Shown: positions 12,061 through 27,200, numbered from the stretch's first letter. The stretch is 64,000 nt of DNA from Gymnorhina tibicen (GCA_013399875.1 VXAZ01004553.1:1302001-1366000), one strand, 5' to 3'. Made by a program: numbers and translations. Notes: generated by a model from the letters alone, not told the origin.

Positions 12061-15000
12061 TTCGTACAGACAGAGAAGTTTCTCCTGTGCTGTAAGAAAA
12101 TCCTGCAGCAACTGCAATCTGCCTCCATGGGGGAGCCACGATGGGCTGTTTGCTGGAACAGACTTTGCTTATTTAGAAACCACAGAAATTCATCTCTGGC
12201 TCTGAGAGCGCTGTCTGCTTACAACAAGCTCATTTCATATTGGCATTGTTAAATTCATTTATTGAAATAGCTCCAGGCTCTACAAGCAGAACCTCCCTCC
12301 GACCTCCCCTCTGCAAAGTGAAATCAAAGACTAAATAACTGTGAGTGCACAACAAGGATGAGAAGTACTTGAAAACAATAACTGGTTAGGCGAGCAGCTA
12401 TTTAAAATATTAGTAAATCAGCATGTGGCTCTGCAAAAGAAGACATTTCAAGCCTCTCCCATTCCCTTCCTCATTTCTCATTGTTCTTTCAGAGGGATGA
12501 AGCAGTAAAGAACAGCATTTGTTCAGCATTAGGAAAGACCTCAGTTTAACTGAGAGCTTGGGGAAGCCTCAAAGCCCAGGACAGATCATTTATGAATTTG
12601 GTGGGACAAAAGACAAACCTGTATTCATCAATATGGCACCGTCCGGAGAAAACTTCTCTTTTCTTTTTTTCTTTTAGCAATAGATATAAACAACATTGCA
12701 AAGTGAATTCTGAGATCTCAAGGAGTCCCATTATGACTTGATATATTCCTACAAAAGATACTCTATTTCCATCTTCCTAGTAGCTTTGTGTACCATACTT
12801 TAAGGCAACACACACATAATGAGCATAAATTGTTTATACTGCTCTGCAAATCACTGAAGGAGTTATATATAGTAAAGGAGTAATATACATCAAATTAGTT
12901 TGTAAAAGGCAAGGCAAATGGCAGATGGATGGAACAGCAATGCAGAAAAATAAGCCTATTAGTACTGAACTCAGCAGTAACATTTAGAAGTACTTTAATT
13001 AATACCAGCCCTTGAATGTTTGTGGCAACTGGAATGAACAAACAGATTATTATGAGGTGCCAGTGTTTTCCAGCCTAGGTAAACCCTCACATGATTATTT
13101 ACGATGGTTTAATTGTCTGTGAGGAGAAATTTTTACTTTTGATTTTACTACATAGCCTTAATTTTCTCCTGCCTTTCCAAATATTATTTCAACAGCAATG
13201 CTGGTAGAGAAAAACATAACTTGAGGAAAACATAACTATTAAGGGCAGCTTACCAGGACTGGTGCTGTACCCCAGAGTAGGTGGTGAACAGCAGTCAGAT
13301 AAGAAACAGAGCCAGGCTGCACAAAACATCTCCAGGGCAAAAGATCAGACAGCAAAATTCTCCCAGGCTTCTGCTTTCTAAAATAATGCTTTTATGTTTT
13401 GTGGTGAAGTAATTAAGAAACATTTTTTACTAATAGCTTTTTCCATCTATTTGACATTGGTACTCTGCACAGTAAACTCCTTACAGCATAATTTCCCTCA
13501 AATCACTCATGATCTTATTTCATAAATATGGCTCTACAACAAACTTAGCAACAAGCACTCTTAGCAGAAGTAGAAAAATCTGTTTTGATAAACTGAGTCA
13601 GTTTATTTTTTACACTGCATGAGGAAATACTGATTTCTAGCATGTCCTGCACATTACACCATTCTTCTTCCATGGCAAAGTTTACATAGATGCTGCATAT
13701 TTGCATCTTCCATAAGCCAAGCTCTAGCACTAAGTAGCAATTTAACCAGAGGATGCATAATTCAGCAGCTCCCCAAACTTCCTTGTTCACAGCCACATTG
13801 CATATGTTTCTGCTTCAATTCAACACCAAGAGGATCTTTGATAGACAAGCGTGTTACTCCTGCAAATTTACACATACACACAGATCTTTTACACATTTTC
13901 AGCACTCACTTTTCCTAGGATGTTTTTATTTGGGTGATCTGTTCCTACCACTTGCAGTTCTGAGTTCCCAGCTACCCTTACACTGAATCAATATTGAAAC
14001 GATTTTCACACCAAGCTGGTCGTTCCCCAGTAGGAGAAGCTGTGCTACGTGAGGCAGAGATCTGCTTGAACAACTTGGTCCTCCTAAAAACGCACCCCCA
14101 TCTCTATCCCCGGAGTGCAAGCTCAGGATTCCATCTGCCATTGCGTTCACTGGAAGAAAGTGGTAGAAAAGAGGCAGGCAGCAGAGACAATAAGCCCCTT
14201 TGAGTACATCGATGCTGGGATCCATTTTTCCAACCGTGTTCCTTCTCTGAGGGGACTTCTGGGCAGCATCCCAGGAATTCAGCGGGCTGCACATATATTA
14301 CACTTTGTCATGTTGACTGGAGGTTTTGAGCTGGTGGATGGAGTTAAAGAAGCAGTAAATAATTCACTTCAGCTGAAAAGAGAAAATAGGAAACAAGGGA
14401 AGCTCTCCTGAGTCTCGGTGAAAACTAAGAGGTGAGGGATGTTATCTTGATTCTTTCTGATGCCCAGCTTATCAGCATGTCAGAGGCAGTGTGGTAATGA
14501 ATCTCAAATTCCTGAAACAAGATCATCAACTGGAATGAAATCAGGCTCTAAGAAATGGGACCATTGCTCTGAAGATTTCCTTCATGTTTAACTGAATGTT
14601 CACTACTACTCTTCTACATGGGGCATTTCTGCTTATTAAGTACCAAGTGGAACAGTATTCAGTGCACCCAATTCTGCCAAGCCACCCAGACGAAACTCAA
14701 GACTATTTCTCTGAGATCACAGGTCAAGCCTATAAAATTTTCCTTTTATTCTTTTCAGGAGACAGAGATTATATAAAATCCATCTATTCTGTTGGCACTG
14801 TCAGACCTCTGCAATACACAGGTGCTTGATGTATGGTTTTAGCTTTCCAGACGTTTTGATACCCTGTCATTCCAATAAGCTATTGAGATTGAAAAGTGAA
14901 TTGAGAGGAGAGGAGGAAAATGCCTCCACTCCTCTGACAGCCACGAAGAATTTCACAAATGCTCTATTCCCACCGAGGTATCAACAGATAAGCACAAGCT

Positions 15001-16886
15001 CTATTCCCATTCAGCTGGCACCTGCCCCGCCACAGGAATGAAGATGCATTGTCTTCTTGGGAACAACATGAGAGAATGTGACAAAACATGAAGAGTCATC
15101 AAGAAAATCTGCATTAACCTCTGTGACTGTAAAACACTCTGCTTCTGCAGCTCCAGCTAAAACCCACAAGGCAGTGCAAACAGATGGATTTGGACAGAAC
15201 TGCAGCAGCATGCAGGCCCTTTGAAGGGTTTCAGATGTGCATGTTTGTGCTCAGTAATTATGTCTAGTGGATTAGATGTTGTCAGGAAACTTTGTTTCCT
15301 TATGAAGCTGCGCTGTTTGGTTTTAATGTTTTGCATGGGTTGCTCACATCCAGCTGCGCAGGGCTGTTCTGTGTAAATTGCCCTATTTAAAAAGAATGAG
15401 AAAAAAGGTATTTTCAAAGCTCATTTGAAGGTGGAAGCATTATTTGGTTATCCCCAACTGCAACTACTGAGCAAGAGTCTCTGGTGGGCAGATCCACACC
15501 CAAAAGCACACCCAGAGAAAAGCCCAGTGGGTCCCTGAGAGAGCTTTGCAGTCTGGCTCAATGAAGTCTCTTAGTGCCATCTGCAACCTGGCACAGGGCA
15601 CCTCAAATTAGCCCTGTCTTCTGAAATGAGCAGACCTCAAAGAACCTGCCACACAGAAACATCCCATTTTCATACTTTATTTTGTTGCCTGTGAAACCTC
15701 AAGATTTGGGCTTGAGCAGAAATTCATTGTGACGGAATAAAACCACAAGATTTTTTTCCTCACACAAGGATAAAACAAGATTTTGATTTACATTTCTATT
15801 TTTTTTTTGATGAAAGATGAGCAGAGGAACACAGCCAGCAATAGGCAATGTCCCCTACAGCCACTCTACACGGGATCTCAAGGTGGCATGTTTTACTCTA
15901 TATCCAGCTGTTCTTCTCCATGGTTTTTAACTCCTCTAGGTACAGATGCACAGATGAAACCACACCTAATTGATCATCCACATACCCCTCCATTCCTGGT
16001 GAGAGCTGCTACTCTCCTAAAATATCCTAAAAAAAAACAAACCTAAAAACCCAAAACCAAACCACAAATAATTTTTTATGCTGGGCAAAAAGAGGGAAAT
16101 TTGGATTCTTCCTATCAGAGCTGGTTTTAGAGACCAACCACCAGGAAAAAGTCCTTGTTGAGGAAATGGTGGAGAGTGGACTGCAACTGTAGATTGCATG
16201 AAACAGCAGAGCAGGATGACCCGACACGCACACCTCTGCTCAGAGTCTTTGTGAATCAGCCTTCTCCGTTTGAAAATGCTGAATTAGCTTTTCCAATCAA
16301 CTCTACTGGTTTTCCCCCACCCTGGTAGGTGCACAGTGGGGGCCAGGGGGTTACATGTACCCGAGCAATTGCTATTTTGTACCATTATGCTCCCATTTGT
16401 CCTCTTTCCTTGTGCTCCCTCTGAACTAATCCTCCTTGGGATGGTCATGCTGGATCTGCCTCCCTGAGTGAGCATTAGCAAAATATCCTGGCTGAGCTGC
16501 TGTAGCAAGAGAGGTGATCTGCTCAAGAGTAGATAGGAGGATTAAATGAATGAGAATGAAAATTAATTGCTAGGATTTTGGGAGGCAGAACCGACTGAGA
16601 TGAGAATGGGCTAAGGAAGAGGTATGGGAATCTCCCTGAATTGGCCATCAGGCTCTAGGCAGTGCAAGGGCCTCCAAAATGCCATACAGGGATGCCATAT
16701 GTGCATTGTCATGCAGGCTTTAATATTTCTTTGTTCTGTCAAGATGTGTTAGGCACCTTTGAGCTGCTTTATGCCACTGTTGCCATTTTCCTTCACAGAA
16801 ACTGAGAAGCTTCCTGGGTGCTCATGCACGACAATAGGATACAGGAGAAAAATAACTCCTCAGCTAAGATACCTCTGATGGGATAC

Positions 16887-16908
16887 AATTGCATGTAATT
16901 ACATGCAA
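16887..16908. repeat. Palindrome copy 1, TAATTA-centred
   Basis: The 20-base core TTGCATGTAATTACATGCAA is a perfect palindrome at 16889-16908. Including AA before it, 22 bases are identical to 17351-17372. The centre TAATTA is a classical homeodomain site and the flanks ATGCAA resemble half of a POU octamer. Confidence 0.92.
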
Positions 16909-17340
16909 CACTCAGGCTAAAGAGAAATCTTCTTTACCTCAAGGATTAGGGCTATCATTCACTGAAAGGAAGCTGTTGACAATACATAACTCTCTCCCTG
17001 CTGTGATCTGAAAATGGACTTCTCACGTAGTTGTGAACAGACCCATTGGTCACTGGGCTGGTTTTCCATTGTAAAAACAGGAAACTGTACTTTATTAAAG
17101 TTAAAAGCCTAGTAATTCTTTGAGTAAAACCATAACATTAAAAGGTTTTGTACCTAGGAGCGTGTCTCTGATACATTATAGTAAATGTGTAAATTTGCTT
17201 TGATGTGCTTTTATTAATTTAAACATTGTAATTGCACGAGAAGATGAAATGGCCTAAACTGTCAGATTTACTCCTGCAAGATTTTCCTCTCTCTTATTTT
17301 CAACAGATTTTTATTTTCCCTTTTCCTCATGATATTTAAA

Positions 17341-17374
17341 AATTACATGCAATTGCATGTAATTACATGCAATT
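17341..17374. repeat. Palindrome copy 2, two overlapping 24-bp palindromes
   Basis: Positions 17341-17364 and 17351-17374 are each perfect 24-bp palindromes built from the alternating units ATTACATGC and GCATGTAAT. This is the same unit as the copy at 16887, so the element is a partial tandem duplication of it. The surrounding 400 bases are AT-rich and carry further TAATTA-type sites near 17720-17750. Confidence 0.92.
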
Positions 17375-18129
17375 TGGAGAATAAGGAAAATGTCTTCCTG
17401 TTACTTTTGCTTTAGCCTTAAAATAAAGCATCACTAAGACTAAAACAATAAACCACCAGTTTTACAGCATATTTAGCCTACAGGACTAAGCAGCTTTGCT
17501 ATTAGAAATTCAGTTGTTCATCATATTAGATACAGGGTTTGTCTTATGCTTGTAAAATTTGATCAGAATTTCCTGCCTTTTAATTCAAAAAGAAAACAAT
17601 TTCTCATTTTCCTAGAGCATCCCCTGGCAGGTATTATAAAATTACATTGATTCCATGTTTATTATGTGGTAATAAAAACACAGTTAATTCCCTGCATTGT
17701 AAAAATGTAATTGATACTAATTAATCCAATGGGCTTAAGTTCTTATTAATTACCACACCAAACATTTGACATCTTCAAGTTTTTCCTAAATATATATATA
17801 TCTTGATATATTAATTCTTTTATCAGAAAGCCTCATATACCAGTAGCATCCAAGTGTACTGTTTTCTTAATATTTGGTTAAGGATATTTTACACAGTTTT
17901 TTTCTGATCAGTGGATTCCTCAGCGTGTAACAAGCATCCAAAACCAGAATTATTAGCAGCTTTTTCCTTAAAGCTTATGGCAACTAAAGCTTGATATTTT
18001 ATTCATTTGGTGAGTTCTGTGGGCTGATATTCTTAGAAATATAATTTGGTTAAGCCTTAACAGAGTTTTGATTATTTTTTTCACAATTATTCAATTGACC
18101 AGATTGATTAATGACAAATGAAGAAACAA

Positions 18130-18191
18130 GGGACTACAAGGTTGCATTCAACTTTAAAGTTTTTTTTGACCTAAATAATTCTATGATTCTA
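18130..18191 (+). mobile_element. CR1 3' terminal fragment with ATTCTATG tail
   Basis: GGGACTACAAGGTTGCATTC is followed by a diverged CR1 end and a terminal AATTCTATGATTCTAC at about 18177-18192. The ATTCTATG direct repeat is the hallmark of the CR1 3' terminus. Only the last 60 or so bases are recognisable. Confidence 0.65.
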
Positions 18192-19006
18192 CATGAAGTA
18201 AGAAAACAGGATAGATAAGACAAATTTTTAGGCTACATTAAAAAAGAATCAAAACAAAACAGAAATGCCACAAAGATTCCTACTCTGCCAAATTTATGAC
18301 ATTGCAACTTCTGCACTGGTTTGATTACTTCTTGCCATATATGGCTGCAATAATATCATTTATGACTGCATTAAGGTCTTGAATTAATTAATCTGCCTGA
18401 TTTCTACAGTCACCACCTTACAGAAGGGAAACAAAACCAGGGAACTTAATTTTTTGGCCACAGCATAAAGTGGAGAAAGCAGACTTGGGTTTCTTAACAC
18501 TGCTCCTCCATGTTCTCTTTCCCACCTCCAGGGTGCCAGATTATCCTTGTCTTTTTAGATTTCCTGCTCAGACCTGTTTGGAAGAAACTGAGAAGGAAAG
18601 GCAGGCTGCAAATATTTATTTCCGCAAGTGTTTTTGCAGGAACCCTGAGTCAGACTGTGAATGCTTAGTGCACTGAACATCAGTCTCGCAGTCCACAGCC
18701 CCCTAACAGAAAGACAAGTAAATTTTGGCACCTGGGTTAATCCTTTCAGGCATTCAAATAACAAAAATATGTTATACTAGAATATAAAAAGTGCCAATGC
18801 TAAATTAGTGTTTTGGAAAGGCATAAACATGCATAAAAGCTGCATTTACAGGTAGTCGATAATCTTATTAGATGAAGGTTCTGCTGCCTCTTCTAGAGAA
18901 ACATGATGACTCCCACCTTCAGTAAAGCACTCAAGAGAAAAAACACCTTCATTCTGGTAGATAAAACAGCCTGTATTTGTGGTCTTAGATAATATTATCA
19001 TCATAT

Positions 19007-19030
19007 GTGTATATATATATGTATATATAT
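19007..19030. repeat. (TA)n with GT interruptions
   Basis: GTGTATATATATATGTATATATAT. A TA tract interrupted by a single GT. Confidence 0.85.
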
Positions 19031-22000
19031 CAAGGAACGTACTCCAAAAGAAGAATTATGAAGAGGGCAAAAGAGCTTTTGTCAATTCTTTCATAAAGAA
19101 TTAAAGTTTCAGTGCAATACAGAACAAAATGGGGCAATTAATATAAAATACAATAGATAAAACCAGGAACAAGATAGTTACTATTCCTATCAATATTGGA
19201 GTAGAGTGAAGAAGAAAATAATATGTGTTACAGGACAGAATGGGAAAATAAACAGGATTGGTAGAGACCTTATGAATATTAAATGTTGCACAGGGAAGCC
19301 TGGTGTTTGAAGGTGTCCTGGGCTCTCTAGGGCACGATTAGGTTATGAAATGACCACTTAAAACCAAAATTTTAAAGCTTGTACAACGTGATGTTGCTAG
19401 GAAAATAAAACATTTCACATACATTCTCCAAGAATCTCTGATTTGAATGTTGGCAATAAGGATGGCAGGACAAGACATTTGTTCGTTTATTTGATCATAA
19501 ATGAAGAGGAAGAGACCCAATAGCAGGAGTGACATAATTTTAGGCACACTCAGCATACAGAATGGAAAGCAGCAGCGAACCCGAGGTTCTGCATTAACTT
19601 TAATCACCAAGAAAAAAATGTAAAAAGCTGAGAAAATGAGACTGCAATACATAAAGAAATTAACAGGCTTATTCTAATGACCAGCAACATTTTAAATTTA
19701 ACCACTGAAGCAAATCGTGGGGTGGTTTAAATCAGCATTACTTCAGCAACTCACTAGAGTTATATTTTTGCACTCACTGAAAACTTGATCCCTAAACTCA
19801 ACCATCTAGAGGACAGCCACAATCCAGTCACTGGGGAGGCTTAAATCTTGAGAAATATTACAGATATATCTGAGAATTATAAGATGACTTGAACATGCTG
19901 ACTAAAGAAATTGAAAGTTGTTACCTGAAGCACAAGAAGCATAATAAAAGGCTGAGCTGTGGCATTAACATTCAGGGTCCATAATTTTGCAATTCTGCAT
20001 TTCTGGAGATAAATAGCAATGTTCCATAACTCTTCAGAATACGCAAGGAAAATGGGAAAACTTTTATTGGTGGTGCATGGAGAATTAATGAAATCAGACA
20101 GTCACTAATCTGCTTTATTGGTTCTGAGGCCGTTGAGGAATCCATATGTCAATCTAACAGGCTCTCTGACATAAACCTGACCATACCCATTTCGTGAGAT
20201 GGTCATTATCTGAAACAGGTCTGTGCTTCAACAAAGTTGAAGCATTTTCTTTTAAAATGTTTGAGTTTTATTACCTGAATAAAAGTCTGAGACCCCTTTG
20301 GTTTGGCTGGGAGACGAGTTTATTTTAGCTCAGTCCCTCTTACCAAACCAGTTCCATGATGGGGATCCATCCTGACCTGACAGACCTCTGACTGCAAGGC
20401 CAGCACTGCATCCTCTACCTTGGTGGACAGTCAGAGACAGTCTCACCATAAGGTTCTCCTAAAGGGTTTCATTCTCACAGATTTTCCAGCCCAGGGAAAA
20501 TGAGGCTGCCCAGCAAGGATGGGGTAATGCTGCTTCTGCATTTTAGCAAAGTTGAAAATGAGATTCTGCCTTCATTAGTACGGAAAAGTGAGAGCGGTGG
20601 AAGATGCTCTAATGGCTCAGGCTCCACTTGGAAATATGAGGGGGAAAAGCAGGAATCCCTCATTGGCACTTCAGGAAAGTGTTTTATATTGTTCTGGTAG
20701 GAAATATTAACATAATAAGTGCCTGAACGTGACAACAGCAAGAAGGCAAGCCTGAAGTTTGCTTCATGAAGCAGAGAGCCTGAAAGGGAGCATCTCTCTG
20801 TGTCGTGCCTCTCTGCCCTTCTCTCAGAGGAAGAAAACTCATCTGCATCTTTCCCCTCTAACCTCCTGATAATCTTCCCTAATTATCTTCATCTAACACA
20901 AATTCGTTTTCACTTTCTACCCTTTGTTCAGGTTTGCTCGGTAGTTTTCAGATTTACAGCTGACAGATGAACAGCACAATCACGTAAACTGCAGTTTCTT
21001 AGGAAACCAATCTAAAAATGAACATCCAGGCTTTTCAGATATTTTAACCACAGTGTTACAGTTCAAGATCCGTGCTAAAGAAGAACGAACACATGTGACA
21101 AAGAAAAGCAAGCATTCAAGTCCTTTGAGAAGCTGAGGTCTCATTTGTGTTCCCATGCCCTGGCCTCTGTAATTGATAGATGCAGAACACAGTACATGCT
21201 GTGGGGAATTTAAATATTCAACAGCTGAAGGAAGGGGCCACAGTGCACCGAAGATATATATACAATATTGGAGCCAGCAGGAGGCAAGCTGCTTCCTAGT
21301 CATATTTTACCCCAAAATACTTGGTGAAGAACAGAGGGATTAGTCTTGGGTTTGGAGACTTGTTTAAAGAGTAAAGAAGGGTGTAAATTATGGACAGATG
21401 GGAGATTATATGCAGTTGAAAATCTTGCTGTTTTATGAAAGCTATTACAGCCTTCAAGGTCTTACTCAAGATCTCAAGGAGTTGGGTGACTTTAAAATTT
21501 TTCTCTTTTTTAGAGAAAGATCCACTTCTTTTATTTGTAGCCCAATAGCTGGAAATATAAAAGTATAATCAAAAAATGAGCACTTACAGAAAGAGGAAGA
21601 TTCCAGTTGTTCTAAACCTCATTTTACCCTGTTCTTACATATTGATTTCATTATACTGAATGCTTGGTTTCTTCCTTTTTTTTACTGGTTAAAACTATGT
21701 ATTATATTAAAACTGTATGATTAAGAGACAATATTAACTTGTTGTGGAATATAGAAAACAATAAATAGGTTTGGAAGATAATTAAATTACAAAAATAGAG
21801 TTAAGGCATTCTATAACCATAAAGAAAATTCTATTTATTCCAAGCAGTTCTTTTACAAACCATTAACATTTTTTTTCTATTATATATGATCAGATAGAAA
21901 CAGAAAAACCTACAGTGACTGAAGATAGTAAAGGAATAAAGGCATTGTATCCCTAAGTCACATAGCAAAATGACCAAAGACTTTTCAGTTTCTCTGTGAA

Positions 22001-25000
22001 TTACTCTGAAGAAATATTTTAAGTTAAGAAATTGAAAAGTGTAAAGATTTCTGAAGAAAAAGCAACTTCATTATACATAAAAAGATATCTTTATATTTTT
22101 TAATTTTATCTTTTTAATGCATGTTTTTTTACATGTGGGAACTGCACACTATTTATAATGCACATTAGATGGCCCACAATTCCAGCACATATAAAGCTGT
22201 CTTATTGTATTTGAAATATTTTTGTTTTATTTGGAATCCTAAGACTTGGTAAATAATCTGGTTATGAACTTGACACTCCCATTAGAAAATCAAGTTAGAT
22301 ACAAGAAATATCTGATTATAAATTACCTGACCGAAACAGACTTTCTTTTACATTTACTTTTCACAAGGAGGTATTATTTCACACTTGCCTGTACAGAACA
22401 CTTGTAAAATAAAGGTGATTTTTTAAAAGAAGACACTCAATGTTGAGCCCTCACATTTCACCTCACAGTCAATGTTAACAGCTGTGTTGTGATTTGCTGA
22501 AATGTAGGATCAGTGATAGAAAACCAGATAATAACACTAATGCTAGCTGTAACAGCAGAAAAAAATGATTTTGTAAAGCACCTGAGAACTCTCTTTGAAA
22601 TAAAAGAAGCAGCTGTTGAGGAAAATAAAATGCAACAGGTATTTCCCTGAATAACACTGATCGTACTCCTGCTTAATCTATAACGTATGAATTTCAAGTA
22701 CTATCAAGTAGCACATTCTTATAGCTACTTTTTTTTTTTAAACTCTCTTAATGGATTTTGTTAAATCAGGAGGAGCTATGTATAACTCAAAGGTTTATTA
22801 TACCGTGCTAGGTTTTTCTTGTAACTGACACTTTTTTCACTTTTTGACAAAATTCATAAATATTAAGGTTCACCTTAGACTACTTCAATCTTGCTTCAAT
22901 TATCATCATCTGTTAATACTGCGTGTGTGACATGACAAGAATATCACTCCCTGAAAGTTGCTGACTCTCAGCCGATTTTGCAGTTGTCTCTGGCAAATTA
23001 TTGCATTAAGTGCATTTCCCACCATTCCAACACGAGCCCAGTGCAAAAGCTGATATGCACCAAGAGGTCCCCTTGGGAAAACCACTGTGGTCCCTTTGTG
23101 TCCAAGCACTTTAAACCGGGCTCACACCTTTCAAATTCATCCACACACGATCCTGACAGCACCCAAAGCACTCCAGGGCCTCCCAGTTAGTTTTATTTAA
23201 CTATTTTAGAGGTGAAACAAAAGCTGTGTTGCGCACGAATAGTGCCAAACACAGCATTTCAGTACGAACAATGAGCTTCCATTGCCCCATCAAGGCACGC
23301 TCTCTTCTGAGATAAAGCCAGGCCTGACTCAGAAGAAACAGGTGATTAAACTTCAGTCTAACTGCTCACTATTTCTACATTCAAAATACTAATTGTTTCA
23401 AAAAAAAAGAAGGTGAGTATAGCAAAATCTAAAGAAAAAGGTGAAGGTATGCACAGCATAAACACCTTAACTTCACAGTCATGGCACTTTTATGGCTCGG
23501 AATTTTTATGGTTCACACTGTTTCCTGGGAAACATGTTTGAAAAAAATATTCAATAGCAATTAGGTCCACAGATTTATGTATGTTTAGAAATTCCCTGTC
23601 AAGGAGGAAGATAAGGTATTTGAAGTACTGACAGGTTCTAGCAACCAGACAGAATGGGGACGGATAAAGGCATGAAAATTTGCTGAAGTCTTTTAAAATA
23701 AAGTAATTCCTCACACAGTAGTATTAAAGTCCTACTGCTGTTAGTCTGCATTGTCAGCAAACACCTTAATGAGGAGGTCACAGACAAGCTGCTTTATTCT
23801 ACAGGTGCCATTAAGCCTATTAAATTTATTTCTACCCTATTGACACAATTTTGCATTTGAAAGGAGGTACCAAAGGCATGAAGCTGCTCAAAAGATATTA
23901 AAATTTAAACAAAAGTCTAATTTCACAGGAAGCCAAAGGTTCTGAGGGTCAGAATCAGTGCTAGTAGGGAGGCATATATGCACTAATGACTTTTCCTTGG
24001 AAAAGTAAAACCGTTTTCTGTCTGTAATGTGAGAGGATAAGAAACAGGCTGAGGTGTTTACAGCCCCACACACTCAGATCCTGTAGTGATCAGAGCTGTA
24101 CACGCTGTGAGCAGCAGACAACCAAGGGTGGATCTGCAGAACTGCTCCCCACATCTTCCTTGCATGCCAAGAAAAAGCAGGGCTCAGTGCTGGCCTCACC
24201 TGTTTGGTCGATTGAGGGTGGCAAGGGTGGCACAACTACAAGGTCAACACAGAAGCTAAACAAACTTGATGACGGGGAAGAAAACATACAGAGAATATTT
24301 TCTTGTGCCACAGTTGCAGCTAAGCACAGTAACGTTCTTTCAACCCAAGAAATTATATTAAAAAAATTCCTCCATTTATATAGCTCTTTTTAGATTTTAT
24401 GGTCTTGCAATTTGGCAGGGCTATCAGGTCTGAAATGCTCTCACAGGAGATTCAAACTAAAATCTATTGATTTCGCAGAGATCTTAATCTAAAATTGTGT
24501 CTGGCACTGTAGAAGTTGTTTCTTTTCTAAAGGAAAAAAAAAAAAGACAAAACCAAAATTCTTGACTAACCAAGATTCTTTTCATTCTGTTTTCTCCTGG
24601 GCTTCACACTGCAGTTTGGAAAGAATGTGTGCACTGGAAAAAGAAAGGAAGAATGGCTTCCAAGGTAAGAAAGAAATTATCTTCTATTAGGTTTGTTTTG
24701 GGAGCATCAGCACTGTAGGCAGAGGCTGATATGTGACAGTGATTCAGGATATTTGCTTGGGGAAATGCTGCCTATCAAGGCTCCAGACGAGTTCCCTCTG
24801 CAAAGCTGGGAAATCTGCTGTTTGCCAGGATCATTTTCATTAACGTGACATGAGCCCAGCAGTTTACTCCTTCAGCAGAACCAGACTTGTCCTTAACTGT
24901 CTTCCATCATCTCTCACAGGGACTTCATCTTCCTCAACACAAATTTTGTTCTAGAAGCCAAATTGTTTTGGCTCCTCTTCTATGCCACATAAAATCTTTG

Positions 25001-27200
25001 GCTTCCCAATGTTGGTCATATTGGGTGGGTATGATATTTTTCATTCATATTCTTTCTGCTGGTCGTTTCAATGCATTAAATAAATTTTCTACTCCCATCA
25101 CAACAAAAATCAGTTTAGCAAAAAAAATAGAATTAGGAAGAAAATTGGAACCCGTTGGAAGCATCAATATTTAAAATAAAATATTTATGTTCTTAGTTTG
25201 AAGTGTGTGGGTTTGTTTGAAATCACTAATTCTATATATTACTCCTTCACACAGAAGTGATGGTGCATGTTCAGATGCTCCTTTGAGAACCATATAATGC
25301 ACAATATAACAGCAAAACTAGGGAAATGAAAAAGAAAAAAAAACACAAGAAAGCAAACTATTTTACCAATATAAAACCTTGTGAACAACCTAGGATGAAT
25401 TAGATGAGCTTTTCTGCACAAGAAAATGCCGAAGTTTAGGATTTTGCTCAAACCGCTTTATCCGTGCCCAGTTCTTCATATCTACTCTGGGGATAAGAGC
25501 ATGTCCTGGCCTTCAAGATGTGCCATAAGAAAAAAGACATTTTGAACTGGGTCTTCAGGAAACAGCAGAAGCAGTGGTCATCAAATAAATCCTGCAGGTA
25601 GTGTATGGCTATTGAAAGAAACCAAGCAATTAACGAGACAGGCTTGGATTTCTCTCTCCTGTGCCCAAGGCCTGAGTAATTACAGGGGGAGCAAGAGCAG
25701 AACCACATCCAAGAGCTATGGTGTGCTGTGATGCAAATAAAACAATTAGGAACCAAGGAATTAATAAAGCCTTCATTTGTGTCAGATCTGAAATATCTAA
25801 CCAATAGAACTGGCTTTAATTTGACATTTCTTTCTAGGGCATATGACAGGAATTTAATTAAATCAATACATTTCTCCTCAATGTTAAGTATCCCTTTTTT
25901 TCATGCCTATACTTGCATCTTGACCATTATTAAACTCAGTAACTCAAGTCAAGTAAATGTGAAAACTTAAAGAAAAAGCCTATGATAAGTTGACAATTAC
26001 GTACAAGGGATTTTTTTAAAATTTTTAAATAGTATTTTTGTTTCAGAGGAGAAAACTTTAACAGCTCCAACTTCTAGAGCTATTTATTCAGAAGGAGGAT
26101 ATTAGGGAATAAGTAATTATGGAAATAATATGCAAATGGATGAAATTCACTAATTCACTGAAAGTTTTCTGATAAATACTTCATCTTGTTTGCAAAATTT
26201 ACAGGTGAAATTTTGGGAAATGTGTATAGGAAAACCCAAAATGCTACCAGGTGAATGTTTTGATGGACATCCTGGAAATTTTATCTGAATTTAGGACAAG
26301 TTGTCCTGCATGACTGTGAAAATGTCTTCTTTATGGGACAAATGTCCTTTAAACCAGTTATTTTTTTTATAAATACATCTCGAGAGAGAAACTCAAATTT
26401 AACACTGAGAAGACCCTGGTTTAATTCTGTGGATGAAATTGTGGGTATGAATCAACACCCAAAGACCAACATCCACAAAACTCAGAGCAACACATCATAA
26501 TTCTCATTTTAAGATCTTGCTCTGTGTAAGCAGAGTCCCAGAAAAAGGAAAAGAAAGGGAACAACAGCTCTATTCTTTACTTGGAAAAGAAGGAAACAAG
26601 ATGGGCTCCTTGCTGCTATGCTACAGGAAAGTACAAAATCTCACTGGAATGGGAAATAAAAGATGGAGTATTAAACATGCACCCTCACGAAATGGAAGGT
26701 ATGGATGCAAAAGCTGGTGGTTCCCTTCTACCAGCAACTGAAATCGCTGCAGAAAAGTTTATTATCAGTGCTTATATCAGACAGACTGTTGGATTAAGTT
26801 CTTGCAAGGCCACTGTATTCCTGATTTGAGGATAATGCCTTTTTCTAATAATTTTGTATCTAAACTAACTTAATCTACAACCAGCTTCTCATAAAAATCT
26901 CCCACAGGTACTAGTCCTTGCTTTAATGTGAAAAGGCTCAATCTACCTATTCCTTAGCAACCAGTTTACTCTGGGTATAAAGCACCACCATTTCTAGAAT
27001 CCAAACTGATGGCAGGGATCTGTGCCACTTCTGAGGAGAACTTACAATTTTCTTGCCATTTGCAAAATAACTTTTTGCCGGCTTTGCACTTCCCAAGGCC
27101 ACCATAAAGAAGTATGGAGTTTTTTCCCTGTATATTTCAATTTGGCCCAGTCAGCTTTTTTACTTAAAAAGATGGGGATTTCTATGGTTTGGTTGTTTTG

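Larger units (their letters stand above)
9651..16886. other. Intronic stretch, no gene seen
   Basis: AT-rich sequence after the CpG-rich block, holding the TA and TG repeats noted and a low-complexity CCAAAACC-type tract at about 16026-16065. Small frames around 13920-14410 overlap on both strands and show no protein family. Confidence 0.7.

Noticed and set aside
13926..14411. Minus-strand frame of 122 codons and plus-strand frame of 98 codons
   Set aside because: Mutually overlapping, no splice-linked partner, no recognised protein.
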